Source: Geodermatophilus sp. DSM 44513 (GTDB lineage: Bacteria > Actinomycetota > Actinomycetes > Mycobacteriales > Geodermatophilaceae). Taken from it: a stretch of 64,000 bases of DNA. Below, one piece after another: positions 34,185-43,735 of this stretch. The DNA is taken from NCBI RefSeq assembly GCF_032460525.1, contig NZ_CP135963.1, positions 2,728,001 through 2,792,000 of the forward strand. The letters are read 5' to 3'. The position numbers were made by a program, and so were the translations under genes. The notes under the pieces were generated by a model, which did no database searches, was not told the origin of the DNA, and worked only from the letters and a program-made list of their open reading frames with translations. Each line of letters begins with the position of its first letter. Position 1 is the stretch's first letter.

Positions 34185-34223
34185 GGAGTGTGGGAGTGCG
34201 GGAAACCCGCACTCCCACACTCC
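34185..34223. terminator. Perfect 18-bp hairpin between msrB and chdC
   Basis: Arms 34185-34202 and 34206-34223 with an AAA loop begin two bases after the msrB stop. The converging chdC ends at 34243. Likely a two-way terminator. Confidence 0.85.
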
Positions 34224-34242
34224 GCTCACGGCAGATCGGCGC

Positions 34243-34959
34243 TCACGGCAGGTCGGCGACCAGTTCGGCGACCGGCTTGCGGACGCCGGTGTAGAACGGC
34301 ACCTCCTCGCGGACGTGCCGCCGGGCCCGGCTGGCCCGCAGGTCGCGCATGAGGTCGACGATGCGGTGCAGCTCGTCGGCCTCGAAGGCGAGCAGCCACT
34401 CGTAGTCGCCGAGCGCGAACGCGGCGACCGTGTTGGCGCGCACGTCGGGGTAGGGCCGGGCCTGCATGCCGTGCTCCTTGAGCATGTCTCGCCGCTCCTC
34501 GTCGGGCAGCAGGTACCACTCGTAGGACCGCACGAACGGGTAGACGCACACGTAGCGGCGCGGCTCCTCCTCGGCCAGGAACGCCGGGATGTGGCTGCGG
34601 TTGAACTCCGCGGGCCGGTGCAGCGCCATCTGCGACCAGACCGGCTCCAGGTGCCGGCCCAGCGCCGTGCGGCGCAGCCGGGTGTAGGCCTCCTGCAGCG
34701 CCTCCGGCGTCGCCGCGTGCCACCAGACCATGAGGTCGGCGTCGGCCCGCAGGCCGCTCACGTCGTAGGTGCCGCGGACGACGACGTCCTTGCCGGCCAG
34801 CTCCTCGAGCAGGCCCTGCACCTCGTCGGCGGTGCCGGTGCGCGGCTCCTCACCCAGCGGGCGGGCCAGCCGGAAGACCGACCACATCGTGTAGCGGATG
34901 GTGGCGTTGAGCTCCTTCGCCCGCTTGCCGATGCTGCGCTCGTCGGTCTGCTCGCTCAT
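34243..34959 (-). CDS. chdC: Coproheme decarboxylase (HemQ/ChdC)
   Basis: The 238-residue enzyme converts coproheme III to haem b, the last step of the coproporphyrin route used by actinobacteria. It belongs to the chlorite-dismutase-like fold: [14 protein letters not shown] near the start, [15 protein letters not shown], and [17 protein letters not shown], which includes the catalytic tyrosine region. It is transcribed in the same direction as hemE and hemG, about 400 bases further along, completing a haem cluster. Start ATG at 34959. Confidence 0.94.
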   Translation of the reverse strand: MSEQTDERSIGKRAKELNATIRYTMWSVFRLARPLGEEPRTGTADEVQGLLEELAGKDVVVRGTYDVSGLRADADLMVWWHAATPEALQEAYTRLRRTALGRHLEPVWSQMALHRPAEFNRSHIPAFLAEEEPRRYVCVYPFVRSYEWYLLPDEERRDMLKEHGMQARPYPDVRANTVAAFALGDYEWLLAFEADELHRIVDLMRDLRASRARRHVREEVPFYTGVRKPVAELVADLP

Positions 34960-35366
34960 GACCCCATCATCCCCCTCGGGGCGGGGACGCCGCCGCCCGC
35001 CCGGCAGGGGCCGGGCGGGCGGCGGGACGGTGTCAGCGGGTCGCCGCAGTGCGCCACCGCCGGTCCTGGACGGGGACGGCGTGCGCGTCGCGGCAGTCGC
35101 CGCAGGCGGCCATCCAGACGTGGTGGCGCAGGCAGCGGGCGGGTCGGAGGGCAGGGCGGACGGGGTGGTGCACGGTCACGACAGGTGCAACGGTCCCGTC
35201 CCGGCCGCCATGCCGGGCACCCGCCGTGGCGTCGGGCACGCTGGCCGCGTGACCGTGCAGTGGCTGGCGCACGCTCTGCAGGACGAGCTCGGGCCGGACG
35301 TCGACGTCGTCCACGCCGAGGACGGCGAGGACCGCCCGGTCCGCGAGCGCCGCGGCCGGTGAGGGG
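34960..35366. other. Gap between chdC and hemG
   Basis: About 400 bases with one possible small minus-strand gene (35033-35179) and GC-rich spacer. Nothing else is recognised. Confidence 0.5.
35033..35179 (-). CDS. Possible small zinc-binding protein
   Basis: A 48-residue product from GTG 35179 has a Cys/His pattern CLRHH...CGDC that could bind one zinc ion. It starts [15 protein letters not shown]. No strong ribosome site is visible. It lies in the haem cluster gap in the same direction. The pattern is suggestive only. Confidence 0.35.
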   Translation of the reverse strand: MTVHHPVRPALRPARCLRHHVWMAACGDCRDAHAVPVQDRRWRTAATR

Positions 35367-36767
35367 TCACAGCAGCGCGTCGACGGCCCGCTGTGCGTCG
35401 CGGATGCAGGCAGGCACGCCGACGCCGCCGAACGCCGCGCCGGCGACCGCCAGCCCCGGCACCGCGCCGACGGCGGCGCGCACGGCGGCCACCCGCGCCG
35501 GGTGGCCCACCAGGTACTGCGGCAGCCCGCCGCCCCAGCGGACGACGCGGGTGGCCACCGGCTCCGGCCGGGACAGCTCCAGCAGGTCGGCGACGTCGGC
35601 GACCACCGCCGCGGCCAGGTCGTCGTCGTCGCGCTGCAGCTGGTGCTCCTCGCGGTGGCGGCCCACCGAGGAGCGCACCAGCAGGTGGGGTCCGGTGGCG
35701 AGGTGCGGCCACTTGTGCGAGGAGACGGTGACGCCCTTGACCAGCCGGCCGGTCACCGGCGGAACCAGCAGGCCGGAGCCGACGGCCACCTCCTGCGCCG
35801 GGAAGGCCATCGCGACCACGGCACTGGACGCGTACGGGATGCCCTGCAGCGGCTCGACCGCGCCGGGGGCGACCCGGCCCAGCAGGCGGGCGGCCTTGCC
35901 GGCGGGTGCGGTCACCAGGACGGCGTCCGCGGCCAGCTGCTCGGGGGCGTCCCCCCGGCCGACGGCGAGCTCCAGGCCGGTCGCCGTCCGGGTCAGCCCG
36001 TGCGCCGGGGTGCGCAGCCGGACCTCGGCGCCCGAGGCGGCGACCAGGGCTGCGGGAAGCGAGCCGATGCCGTCGGCGACGGTGACGAACACCGGGGTGC
36101 CGGTGTCGAAGCGGCTGCGCGCGCCGGCGTCGCGGGCGGCGGCGGCCGCGCCGAGCACCGAGCCGGCGGTGGGCAGGTGGGCGGCCAGCTGCGGGATGGT
36201 GGCCTGCAGCGACAGCTCGTCGGCCCGCCCGGCGTAGACCCCGCCGAGCAGCGGCTCGACCAGCCGGTCGACCACCTCGTCACCGAGCCGGGCACGCAGC
36301 AGGGCGCCGACCGCGACATCACCATCGAGCACGAGGGGCGGCAGCTCTGCCTCCGCGGCCACCCGGGCCACCCCGGCCGGGGTGAGGATCCCGTCCAGCC
36401 CCTCGGCCGACGCCGGGACGCCGAGCACCGTGCCGGGCGGCAGCGGGAAGCGGCCGTCGGGCAGCACCACCGTCGCCTGCGTGGTGGCCGGGGTGACCAG
36501 CCGGTCGGCCAGCCCGAGCCGCTCGACCAGCTGCACCGCCTCGGGGACCCGCGCCAGCACGGCCTCCGGGCCGGTGTCGTACCAGTGCCCGGCCAGCTCG
36601 ACCCGGTCCAGCTTGCCGCCGACCCGGTCACCGGCCTCGAGGACGACGATCTCGTCGTCCGGGCGCCGGCGCCGCCACTCGAAGGCGGCGGTCAGGCCGG
36701 TGATCCCGGCGCCGACGACGACCAGGCGGCGGCGCGTCGCCGGGGTGGTGGGGCGGGACGGGATCAC
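35367..36767 (-). CDS. hemG: Coproporphyrinogen III / protoporphyrinogen oxidase
   Basis: This FAD enzyme (HemY/CgoX type) oxidises coproporphyrinogen III to coproporphyrin III. The 466-residue protein shows the FAD motif [17 protein letters not shown] and [16 protein letters not shown], a central substrate domain, and a C-terminal FAD contact [21 protein letters not shown]. The GTG start at 36767 overlaps the hemE stop (GTGA), so hemE and hemG are coupled. With ChdC downstream, the coproporphyrin branch is favoured over the protoporphyrin branch. Confidence 0.94.
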   Translation of the reverse strand: MIPSRPTTPATRRRLVVVGAGITGLTAAFEWRRRRPDDEIVVLEAGDRVGGKLDRVELAGHWYDTGPEAVLARVPEAVQLVERLGLADRLVTPATTQATVVLPDGRFPLPPGTVLGVPASAEGLDGILTPAGVARVAAEAELPPLVLDGDVAVGALLRARLGDEVVDRLVEPLLGGVYAGRADELSLQATIPQLAAHLPTAGSVLGAAAAARDAGARSRFDTGTPVFVTVADGIGSLPAALVAASGAEVRLRTPAHGLTRTATGLELAVGRGDAPEQLAADAVLVTAPAGKAARLLGRVAPGAVEPLQGIPYASSAVVAMAFPAQEVAVGSGLLVPPVTGRLVKGVTVSSHKWPHLATGPHLLVRSSVGRHREEHQLQRDDDDLAAAVVADVADLLELSRPEPVATRVVRWGGGLPQYLVGHPARVAAVRAAVGAVPGLAVAGAAFGGVGVPACIRDAQRAVDALL

Positions 36768-37825
36768 CGTGCGGTCAGCTCGTGCACCAGCTCGACGACG
36801 TGCGTGAGCACCCCGGGGTCGGTGTCGGGCAGCACGCCGTGGCCGAGGTTGAACACGTGGCCCCGCGCGGCCCGGCCCTGGGCGACGACCCGCCGCACCT
36901 CCCGGTCGACGGTGTCCCGGCCGGCCAGCAGGACGGCGGGGTCGAGGTTGCCCTGCAGCGACCGCCCGGGGCCCACCCGGCGGGCGGCCTCGTCCAGGGG
37001 CACCCGCCAGTCGACGCCCACCACGTCGGCCCCGGCGTCCCCGATCAGCGCCAGCAGCTCGCCGGTGCCGACGCCGAAGTGGACGCGCGGCAGGTCCCGG
37101 TCGCCCAGGGCGTCGAACACCGCCCGCGAGTGCGGCAGCACCCGCTCGGCGTAGTCGGCGGCCGACAGCACCCCGGCCCAGGAGTCGAACAGCTGCACCG
37201 CCGAGGCCCCGGCGTCGGCCTGGGTGGTGAGGAAGGTCGCGGCGGAGACCGCCAGCCGGTCCAGCAGCCGGCCCCACGCCTCCGGCTCGGCGTACATGAA
37301 CGCCTTGGTGCGCGCGTGCTCCTTGGACGGCCCGCCCTCGATGAGGTAGGTGGCCAGGGTGAACGGCGCCCCGGCGAAGCCGATCAGCGGGGTGGCCCCG
37401 AGCTCGGCGACCAGCCGGCGCACCGCGGTGGCCAGGAAGTCCAGCCGGTCGGGCTCCAGCGGCGGGAGGGCGTCGACGTCGGCGACGGTGCGCACCGGCT
37501 GGGCGATCACCGGGCCGACGCCGGGCTTGATGTCGATGTCGACGCCGGCGACCACCAGCGGCAGCACGATGTCGGAGAACAGGATGGCGGCGTCCACGCC
37601 GTGCCGGCGCACCGGCTGCAGGGTGATCTCGGTGACCAGGTCGGGGTCCTGGCAGGCCTCGAGCATGGCGGTGCCGGCCCGCAGCGCGCGGTACTCCGGC
37701 AGCGAACGGCCGGCCTGGCGCATGAACCACACCGGGGTGTGCCGTACCGGGAGGCCGCGGGCGGCGCGGACGAGGTCCGACTCGGCGGGGAGGAGTGCGG
37801 GCGTCGGCGCGGGATCGGCGGTCAC
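36764..37825 (-). CDS. hemE: Uroporphyrinogen decarboxylase
   Basis: HemE removes four carboxyl groups from uroporphyrinogen III to give coproporphyrinogen III. The 353-residue protein has the signature [16 protein letters not shown] near residue 30, the catalytic Asp in [12 protein letters not shown], and [22 protein letters not shown]. The C-terminus [15 protein letters not shown] is also typical. GTG start 37825. It is the first gene of the hemE-hemG unit and diverges from the DUF3000 gene. Confidence 0.96.
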   Translation of the reverse strand: MTADPAPTPALLPAESDLVRAARGLPVRHTPVWFMRQAGRSLPEYRALRAGTAMLEACQDPDLVTEITLQPVRRHGVDAAILFSDIVLPLVVAGVDIDIKPGVGPVIAQPVRTVADVDALPPLEPDRLDFLATAVRRLVAELGATPLIGFAGAPFTLATYLIEGGPSKEHARTKAFMYAEPEAWGRLLDRLAVSAATFLTTQADAGASAVQLFDSWAGVLSAADYAERVLPHSRAVFDALGDRDLPRVHFGVGTGELLALIGDAGADVVGVDWRVPLDEAARRVGPGRSLQGNLDPAVLLAGRDTVDREVRRVVAQGRAARGHVFNLGHGVLPDTDPGVLTHVVELVHELTAR

Positions 37826-37885
37826 GACGTCCCATCCTCCCAGAACCCGTGCGGCGCGTCGGCGGCAGCGCGCGGCCGGGCGACC

Positions 37886-37891
37886 TACCCT
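37886..37891 (+). promoter_or_regulatory. -10 box of the DUF3000 gene, leaderless
   Basis: TACCCT is followed by GCGAGC and then the GTG start, a six-base gap. Confidence 0.65.
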
Positions 37892-37897
37892 GCGAGC

Positions 37898-38515
37898 GTG
37901 GAGCCCTCCAGCCTCCCCGGTGCCGGGGACCGCCCGGGCGGTGAGCCGCCGGAGGAGTTCCGCGCTGCGCTGGAGGCGCTGGCCGGCGTGACCGCCCGCC
38001 CCGAGATCGTGCTGGAGGCCATCCCGGCGCCGCAGCGGCTGGCGCCGCACGCGTTCGCGGTGGGTGCGCTGGTCACCGAGCCCGACGGCGACGAGGACGT
38101 CGAGGTCGCCACCGGGCGGTTCATCGTGCTGCACGACCCGGCCGGCCACGACGCCTGGGCCGGTACCACCCGTTGCGTCGGCTACCTGTCGGCCACGACC
38201 GACGAGCACATGGTCGACGACGCGATGTTCTCCGAGGTCGCCTGGAGCTGGCTGACCGACGCCCTCGCCGACTGCGGCGCCGCGTCGCACGCCCTCGGCG
38301 GCACCGTCACCCGCACCGCCTCGACGCGGTTCGGTGAGCTGGCCGGCGTCGAGCACTCGGTCGACGTGGAGATCCGCGCCTCCTGGACGCCGGACGACGG
38401 CCACCTGGACCGGCACCTGACCGCGTGGCTGGACGTGCTGGGCAGCGCGGCCGGCCTGCCGCCACCGGGCGTCCGGCTGCTCGGGCCGGCCGACCCGGAC
38501 CCCAGCGAGCCCTGA
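37898..38515 (+). CDS. DUF3000 family protein
   Basis: The 205-residue protein belongs to an actinobacterial family of unknown function that usually sits next to RNase D and hemE, as here. Recognisable parts are [41 protein letters not shown] and [29 protein letters not shown]. No membrane segment or catalytic motif stands out. The GTG start is fixed by a leaderless promoter. Confidence 0.88.
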   Translation: MEPSSLPGAGDRPGGEPPEEFRAALEALAGVTARPEIVLEAIPAPQRLAPHAFAVGALVTEPDGDEDVEVATGRFIVLHDPAGHDAWAGTTRCVGYLSATTDEHMVDDAMFSEVAWSWLTDALADCGAASHALGGTVTRTASTRFGELAGVEHSVDVEIRASWTPDDGHLDRHLTAWLDVLGSAAGLPPPGVRLLGPADPDPSEP

Positions 38516-38522
38516 CCCCACC

Positions 38523-38546
38523 GCACCCGGCGCCGGAGCCGGGTGC
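38523..38546 (+). terminator. Short hairpin after DUF3000 gene
   Basis: 9-bp stem GCACCCGGC/GCCGGGTGC around a six-base loop, eight bases after the stop codon. No T-run. Confidence 0.5.
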
Positions 38547-38609
38547 CCGGTCCGGCGGGGCCGGCGCTCACTAGGATCGGGGTCCCAGGCGCGTGCGCCG
38601 GCGCCCGCC

Positions 38610-39896
38610 GTGGTCCGTGCCCGCGCGGTCGTGCCGTACCCGCTGTCGATTGGACCTGCCCTGAGCACCGCGCCCCTCCCGGACGACGAGCCGGCCGCTC
38701 CCCCGGCGGTCCCGCTCCTCGCCCCCCGCGACGGGCTGCCCCCGGTCATCGAGACCCCGCCGGCGCTGGCCGGCTACGCCGAGGCGCTGGCCGCCGGCAC
38801 CGGCCCGGTCGCGGTCGACGCCGAGCGGGCCTCCGGCTACCGCTACGGCCAGCGGGCCTACCTGGTGCAGCTGCGCCGCGCCGGCGCGGGCACCGGCCTG
38901 GTCGACCCCGTCCCGCTGCCGGACCTCTCGCCGGTGCAGGCGGCGATCGCGGACGTCGAGTGGGTGCTGCACGCCGCCAACCAGGACCTGCCCTGCCTGG
39001 CCGAGCTCGGCCTGGTGCCGGCCCGGCTGTTCGACACCGAGCTGGCCGCCCGGCTGGCCGGCCTGCCGCGGGTGGGTCTGGGGCCCGTGGTCGAGTCGCT
39101 GCTCGGCTTCTCGCTGCAGAAGGGCCACTCCGCCGCCGACTGGAGCACCCGGCCGCTGCCGGAGGAGTGGCTGGTCTACGCCGCGCTGGACGTCGAGGTG
39201 CTCGTGGACCTGCGCGACGCATTGGCCGCCCTGCTCGAGGAGCAGGGCAAGACCGAGTGGGCGCGGCAGGAGTTCGACGCCGTCCTCGCCGCCGGTCCGC
39301 CGGCGCCGAAGCCCGACCCGTGGCGGCGGACGTCGGGGGTGCACGGGCTGCGCAACCGCCGGCAGCTGGGCATGCTGCGGTCGCTGTGGCAGGCCCGCGA
39401 CGACCTGGCCCGCCGCCGCGACGTCGCCCCGGGCCGGGTGCTGCCGGACGCCGCGATGGTGTCCGCGGTGCAGGCCGACCCGCAGACGGAGGCCGCGCTG
39501 CTGGAGCTGCCCGTCTTCCGCGGCCGCGCCAACCGCCGGCTGGTGGACACCTGGTTCGGCGCCCTGGCCCGCGGCCGGGCGCTGCCGGACTCCGCCCTGC
39601 CGCCGCACAGCCGGCCCAGCGAGGGACCACCGCCGGCCAACCGCTGGTCCGACCGCGATCCGGCCGCCGCCACCCGGCTGCAGGCCGCCCGCGCCGGGCT
39701 GGCCGCGCTGGCCGCGACGCACGCCGTCCCGGTGGAGAACCTGGTCTCCCCCGACCTGGTGCGCCGGCTGATGTGGAGCCCGCCGGAGCCCCGGGACGCC
39801 GACACGGTGGCCGCGGCGCTGCGGGCCGGCGGCGCCCGCGAGTGGCAGGTCGGGCTCACCCGCGACGTGCTCACCGACGCCCTGACCCGCGCCTGA
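38610..39896 (+). CDS. rnd: Ribonuclease D-like 3'-5' exonuclease
   Basis: The 428-residue nuclease trims RNA 3' ends. DEDD-type acidic residues are seen in [38 protein letters not shown] and [13 protein letters not shown], and an HRDC domain (about 225-300, [33 protein letters not shown] in outline) follows. The start is uncertain: GTG 38610 is used, with a -10 TAGGAT near 38572. The N-terminal 45 residues are low complexity. Confidence 0.9.
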   Translation: MVRARAVVPYPLSIGPALSTAPLPDDEPAAPPAVPLLAPRDGLPPVIETPPALAGYAEALAAGTGPVAVDAERASGYRYGQRAYLVQLRRAGAGTGLVDPVPLPDLSPVQAAIADVEWVLHAANQDLPCLAELGLVPARLFDTELAARLAGLPRVGLGPVVESLLGFSLQKGHSAADWSTRPLPEEWLVYAALDVEVLVDLRDALAALLEEQGKTEWARQEFDAVLAAGPPAPKPDPWRRTSGVHGLRNRRQLGMLRSLWQARDDLARRRDVAPGRVLPDAAMVSAVQADPQTEAALLELPVFRGRANRRLVDTWFGALARGRALPDSALPPHSRPSEGPPPANRWSDRDPAAATRLQAARAGLAALAATHAVPVENLVSPDLVRRLMWSPPEPRDADTVAAALRAGGAREWQVGLTRDVLTDALTRA

Positions 39897-39899
39897 ACA

Positions 39900-39963
39900 C
39901 GGCGAGATCGGCGATCTCGCGCGGACACGGGTCCGTTGCCGTGCGAGATCGCCGATCTCGCCG
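39900..39963. repeat. Nested palindrome element after RNase D gene
   Basis: Arms 39900-39920 and 39943-39963 are perfect 21-base complements. Each arm also contains its own palindrome GAGATCG-G-CGATCTC (or complement). The centre holds CGGAC/GTCCG. It starts three bases after the stop codon, so a terminator role is plausible. Confidence 0.8.
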
Positions 39964-40009
39964 CCGCGGGGCCACCCCCACCGAGGGACGGGCCGTGCTT
40001 GGACCTCCG

Positions 40010-40025
40010 GTTACCGGCGGGTAAC
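40010..40025. promoter_or_regulatory. Operator candidate over the fadAB promoter
   Basis: GTTACC-GGCG-GGTAAC is a perfect 6-base inverted repeat. It overlaps a -10 candidate TAACTT (40022-40027), 53 bases before the thiolase start. A fatty-acid-responsive repressor is a reasonable guess, but the regulator is not identified. Confidence 0.55.
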
Positions 40026-40077
40026 TTGAGCGGTGCCCCGCTGGCCGGCGGCGGCACGGAACTGCTGCGGAGGTCAC

Positions 40078-41280
40078 ATGTCCCGCTCGCTGCGCGAGGT
40101 CGTCTTCGTCGACGGCGTGCGCACCCCCTTCGGCAAGGCCGGCCCGAAGGGCGTCTACGCCGAGACCCGCGCCGACGACCTCGTCGTGCGCGTCATCCGC
40201 GAGCTGCTGCGCCGCAACCCGGCACTGCCGGCCGACCGCGTCGACGAGGTCGCCATCGCCGCCACCACCCAGGTCGGCGACCAGGGCCTGACCATCGGCC
40301 GCACCGCCGCGCTGCTCGCCGGCCTGCCGAAGACCGTCCCCGGCTACGCCATCGACCGGATGTGCGCCGGCGCGATGACCGCGGTGACCACCACCGCGTC
40401 CGGCATCGCCTTCGGCGCCTACGACGTCGCCATCGCCGGCGGCGTGGAGCACATGGGCCGCCACCCGATGGGCGAGGGCGCCGACCCCAACCCGCGGTTC
40501 TTCAGCGAGCAGCTGGTGGACGGGTCCGCGCTGGTGATGGGCGCCACCGCGGAGAACCTGCACGACCGCTTCCCGCACCTGACCCGCGAGCGGGCCGACG
40601 CGTTCGCGCTGGCCAGCCAGCAGCGGTACGCCAAGGCCGTGGCCAACGGGCAGATCGGCCCGGAGCTGGTCACCGTCGCCACCCGCAGCGCCGAGCACGG
40701 CTGGGGGCTGGCCACCGCCGACGAGCCGCCGCGGCCGGGCACCACCCTCGACGGGCTGGCCACGCTGAAGACGCCGTTCCGCCCGCACGGCCACGTGACC
40801 GCCGGCAACGCCGCGGGCCTCAACGACGGCGCCACCGGCTGCATCCTGGCCGCCGAGGAGGTGGCGCAGGAACTGGGCCTGACGGCGGGCATGCGGCTGG
40901 TCGGCTACGGCTTCGTGGGCGTGGAGCCCGAGGTCATGGGCGTCGGCCCGGTCCCGTCGACCGAGCGCGCGCTGGCCCGCACCGGGCTGACCATCGACGA
41001 CATCGGGCTGTTCGAGCTCAACGAGGCCTTCGCCGTCCAGGTGCTGGCCTTCCTGGACCACTTCGGCATCGCCGACGACGACGAGCGGGTCAACCCGTGG
41101 GGCGGCGCGATCGCCGTCGGCCACCCGCTGGCCTCCTCCGGCGTGCGGCTGATGACCCAGCTGTCCCGCCAGTTCGCCGAGCGGCCCGACGTCCGCTACG
41201 GCCTGACCGCCATGTGCGTGGGCCTGGGCATGGGCGCCACCGTGATCTGGGAGAACCCCGCCTGGGAGGGCACGAAGTGA
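40078..41280 (+). CDS. fadA: Acetyl-CoA acyltransferase (thiolase)
   Basis: FadA cleaves 3-ketoacyl-CoA in the last step of beta-oxidation. The 400-residue thiolase has the nucleophile Cys in IDRMCAGAMTAV (about residue 90), the NEAFA motif (LFELNEAFAVQVLAF), catalytic His in GGAIAVGHPLASSGVR and the second Cys in LTAMCVGLGMGATVIWE. CGGAGG lies five to ten bases before the ATG. It is coupled to the next gene by a GTGA overlap. Confidence 0.95.
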   Translation: MSRSLREVVFVDGVRTPFGKAGPKGVYAETRADDLVVRVIRELLRRNPALPADRVDEVAIAATTQVGDQGLTIGRTAALLAGLPKTVPGYAIDRMCAGAMTAVTTTASGIAFGAYDVAIAGGVEHMGRHPMGEGADPNPRFFSEQLVDGSALVMGATAENLHDRFPHLTRERADAFALASQQRYAKAVANGQIGPELVTVATRSAEHGWGLATADEPPRPGTTLDGLATLKTPFRPHGHVTAGNAAGLNDGATGCILAAEEVAQELGLTAGMRLVGYGFVGVEPEVMGVGPVPSTERALARTGLTIDDIGLFELNEAFAVQVLAFLDHFGIADDDERVNPWGGAIAVGHPLASSGVRLMTQLSRQFAERPDVRYGLTAMCVGLGMGATVIWENPAWEGTK

Positions 41281-43364
41281 CCACGGCAGTGTTCGAGGAC
41301 GAGGTCGTCACCACCGCGCGGGTCCGGTACCTGCGGGTGCCCGGGCTGGCCGGTGAGATCGCGCTGATCACCCTGGACAACGGGCACGACCACACCCGCC
41401 CGTCCACCTTCGGCCCGGCCGGGCTGGCCTCGCTGGACGCCGCACTCGACGCGATCGAGGCGCACACGCCCGCGCCGGCGGCCATCGCGGTCACCGGCAA
41501 GCCGTTCGTCTTCGCCGTCGGCGCGGACCTCTCCGGCGTCCCGGCGATCACCTCCGCCGCGCAGGCACGGGAGATCGCCGAGACCGGCCACCGGGTGTTC
41601 CGCCGGCTCAAGGACGCGGGCGTCCCGACGTTCGCCTTCGTCAACGGCGCGGCACTCGGCGGCGGGCTGGAGCTGGCCCTGCACTGCTCGTACCGCACGA
41701 TCGCCAGCACCGCCGTCGTCGGCCTGCCCGAGGTGTTCCTCGGCCTGGTGCCCGGGTGGGGCGGCACGCAGCTGCTCCCCAACCTGGTCGGCGTCGACGC
41801 GGCGGTGACGGTGGTCGTGGAGAACGCGCTGGCGCAGAACCGCATGACGCCGGGGCCCAGGGCGGCGAAGCTGGGCATCGCCGACGCGCTGTTCGAGCCG
41901 GCCGACTTCCTGGAGCGCTCGCTGGAGTGGGCCGCCGGCGTCCTCACCGGGGACGTCACGGTCACCCGGCGGCCGGTGGACCGGGGGGCGTGGGACGACG
42001 CGATCGCGCGCGCCCGCGGCATCGTCGCGGCCCGCACCCGCAACGCCTCCCCGGGCGCGCTGCGGGCCGTGGAGCTGCTCGACCTCGCCCGTGCCGGCGT
42101 GGACGGTGCGGCGTTCACCGCCGGCACCGCCGCCGAGGACGCCGCGCTGGCCGACCTGCTGACGAGCGACGAGCTGCGGGCCTCGCTGTACGCGTTCGAC
42201 CTGGTCAACAAGCGGGCCAAGCGCCCCGCCGGCGCACCGGACAAGGGCCTGTCGCGGAAGGTCGGCAAGGTCGGCGTCGTCGGTGCCGGGCTGATGGCCT
42301 CCCAGCTGGCCCTGCTGTTCGTGCGGCGGCTGGAGGTGCCGGTCGTCCTGACCGACGTCGACCAGACGCGGGTGGACCGCGGCGTCGGTTGGGTGCACGG
42401 GGAGCTGGAGCAGCTGGCTGCCCGCGGCCGGCTGTCGCCGGACCGGCTCACCCGGCTGCGCGGCCTGGTGACCGGCGCGCTGGACAAGGCCGCCTTCGCC
42501 GACGCCGACCTGGTGATCGAGGCGGTGTTCGAGGAGATGTCGGTCAAGCAGCAGGTGTTCGCCGAGGTGGAGGCCGTGGTCTCGCCGGAGTGCGTGCTGG
42601 CCACCAACACCTCGGCGCTGTCGGTGACCGAGATGGCGGCCAAGCTGGCGCACCCCGAGCGGGTGGTGGGCCTGCACTTCTTCAACCCGGTCGCCGTGCT
42701 GCCGCTGGTGGAGGTGGTGCGCGCCGAGCGGACCGACGACGCCACGCTGGCCACCGCCTTCGCCGTCGGCAGGCAGTTGAAGAAGTCCTGCGTGCTGGTC
42801 GCCGACGCCCCGGCGTTCGTGGTCAACCGGCTGCTCACCCGGTTCCTCGGCGAGGTCACCGCCGCCGTGGAGCAGGGCACGCCGGTGGCGGTGGCCGAGC
42901 GGGCGCTGGACCCGCTGGGTCTGCCGATGACGCCGTTCGAGCTGCTCACGCTGGTCGGCCCGCCGGTGGCGCTGCACGTGGCCGAGCGGATGCACGAGGC
43001 CTTCCCGGACCGGTTCACCGTGGGCGAGGGGCTGCGCCGGATGGTCGAGCTCGGCAAGACCAGCGTCTACTCCGAGCCGGGCGTCGTCGACCCCGACCTC
43101 GCGGGCATCGACGCCGGGGACTCGCCGCTGACCGAGGAGCAGGTGCGCGAGCGCGCGACCGGGGCGCTGGCCCAGGAGATCCGGCTGATGCTCGACGAGG
43201 GCGTCGTGCAGGCGGTGCAGGACGTCGACCTGTGCATGCTGCTGGGCGCCGGCTGGCCGTTCTGGCTGGGCGGCATCTCCGCGTACCTGGACCGCACCGG
43301 GACCTCGGAGCGGGTCACCGGCGCGCGCTTCCTGCCGCGCGGGGTGGCCTCGCTGCCCGCCTGA
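41277..43364 (+). CDS. fadB: Fatty-acid oxidation multifunctional protein (enoyl-CoA hydratase / 3-hydroxyacyl-CoA dehydrogenase)
   Basis: The 695-residue protein carries two beta-oxidation activities. The N-terminal crotonase domain (about 1-300) shows FAVGADLSGVP, NGAALGGGLELALHC and LPEVFLGLVPGWGGTQLLP. The dehydrogenase starts near residue 330 with the NAD motif KVGVVGAGLMASQLA, has catalytic His in VVGLHFFNPVAVLPLVEVV, and a C-terminal dimerisation domain. GTG 41277 overlaps the thiolase stop. Together with FadA it forms the trifunctional complex. Confidence 0.95.
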   Translation: MTTAVFEDEVVTTARVRYLRVPGLAGEIALITLDNGHDHTRPSTFGPAGLASLDAALDAIEAHTPAPAAIAVTGKPFVFAVGADLSGVPAITSAAQAREIAETGHRVFRRLKDAGVPTFAFVNGAALGGGLELALHCSYRTIASTAVVGLPEVFLGLVPGWGGTQLLPNLVGVDAAVTVVVENALAQNRMTPGPRAAKLGIADALFEPADFLERSLEWAAGVLTGDVTVTRRPVDRGAWDDAIARARGIVAARTRNASPGALRAVELLDLARAGVDGAAFTAGTAAEDAALADLLTSDELRASLYAFDLVNKRAKRPAGAPDKGLSRKVGKVGVVGAGLMASQLALLFVRRLEVPVVLTDVDQTRVDRGVGWVHGELEQLAARGRLSPDRLTRLRGLVTGALDKAAFADADLVIEAVFEEMSVKQQVFAEVEAVVSPECVLATNTSALSVTEMAAKLAHPERVVGLHFFNPVAVLPLVEVVRAERTDDATLATAFAVGRQLKKSCVLVADAPAFVVNRLLTRFLGEVTAAVEQGTPVAVAERALDPLGLPMTPFELLTLVGPPVALHVAERMHEAFPDRFTVGEGLRRMVELGKTSVYSEPGVVDPDLAGIDAGDSPLTEEQVRERATGALAQEIRLMLDEGVVQAVQDVDLCMLLGAGWPFWLGGISAYLDRTGTSERVTGARFLPRGVASLPA

Positions 43365-43381
43365 GCGCCCGAGCGGGTGCG

Positions 43382-43419
43382 CCGGCGCCCCGTTCCCGTC
43401 GCGGGGACGGGGCCGCCGG
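43382..43419. terminator. Hairpin between fadB and the thiamine-binding gene
   Basis: Imperfect stem (43382-43398 with 43402-43419, one bulge) and TCG loop, between converging genes ending at 43364 and 43429. Confidence 0.65.
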
Positions 43420-43428
43420 GGCACTCCC

Positions 43429-43719
43429 TCAGCGGAACTTGGCGGTGAGCGAGTCCATCGTCCGGTCCACCGAGGCGACCTTGAGGTGGGAGATCCCGCT
43501 GGTCGCACCGGCGGCCAGCACTGCCTCGTGCGCGGCCCGCAGCGTGGCCCACACCGCGTCGGCGTCGCCCTCGATCGTCGTGCCCAGCGCGCCGACCTCG
43601 TGGCGGAGGCCGGAGGCCCGGATCACCGCGATCGCCGCCTCGACGTGGGCGTGCGGGTCGTCAGCGGTGCCCGGCGGCGAGGGCGCCACCTGGATCTCGG
43701 CGATCACGTGCACCGGCAC
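43429..43719 (-). CDS. Thiamine-binding protein (MTH1187/DUF77 family)
   Basis: The 96-residue ferredoxin-like protein matches the MTH1187/YkoF group: VIAEIQVAPSPPG, HVEAAIAVIRASGLRHEVGALGTTIEGD and a basic helix. Members bind thiamine or hydroxymethylpyrimidine. The GTG start lies 16 bases after the dxs stop, so it is co-transcribed with dxs, whose product needs thiamine diphosphate. A role in cofactor supply to Dxs is an attractive inference. Confidence 0.82.
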   Translation of the reverse strand: MPVHVIAEIQVAPSPPGTADDPHAHVEAAIAVIRASGLRHEVGALGTTIEGDADAVWATLRAAHEAVLAAGATSGISHLKVASVDRTMDSLTAKFR

Positions 43720-43735
43720 GACCTGGCGGACCCGG

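Noticed and set aside
35249..35362. A 37-codon plus-strand frame ahead of hemG
   Set aside because: No ribosome site, no promoter and no recognisable pattern; too short to support.
41196..43508. A 770-codon open frame on the minus strand
   Set aside because: It is antisense to fadB, His/Gln/Arg-rich and without any domain; a composition artefact.
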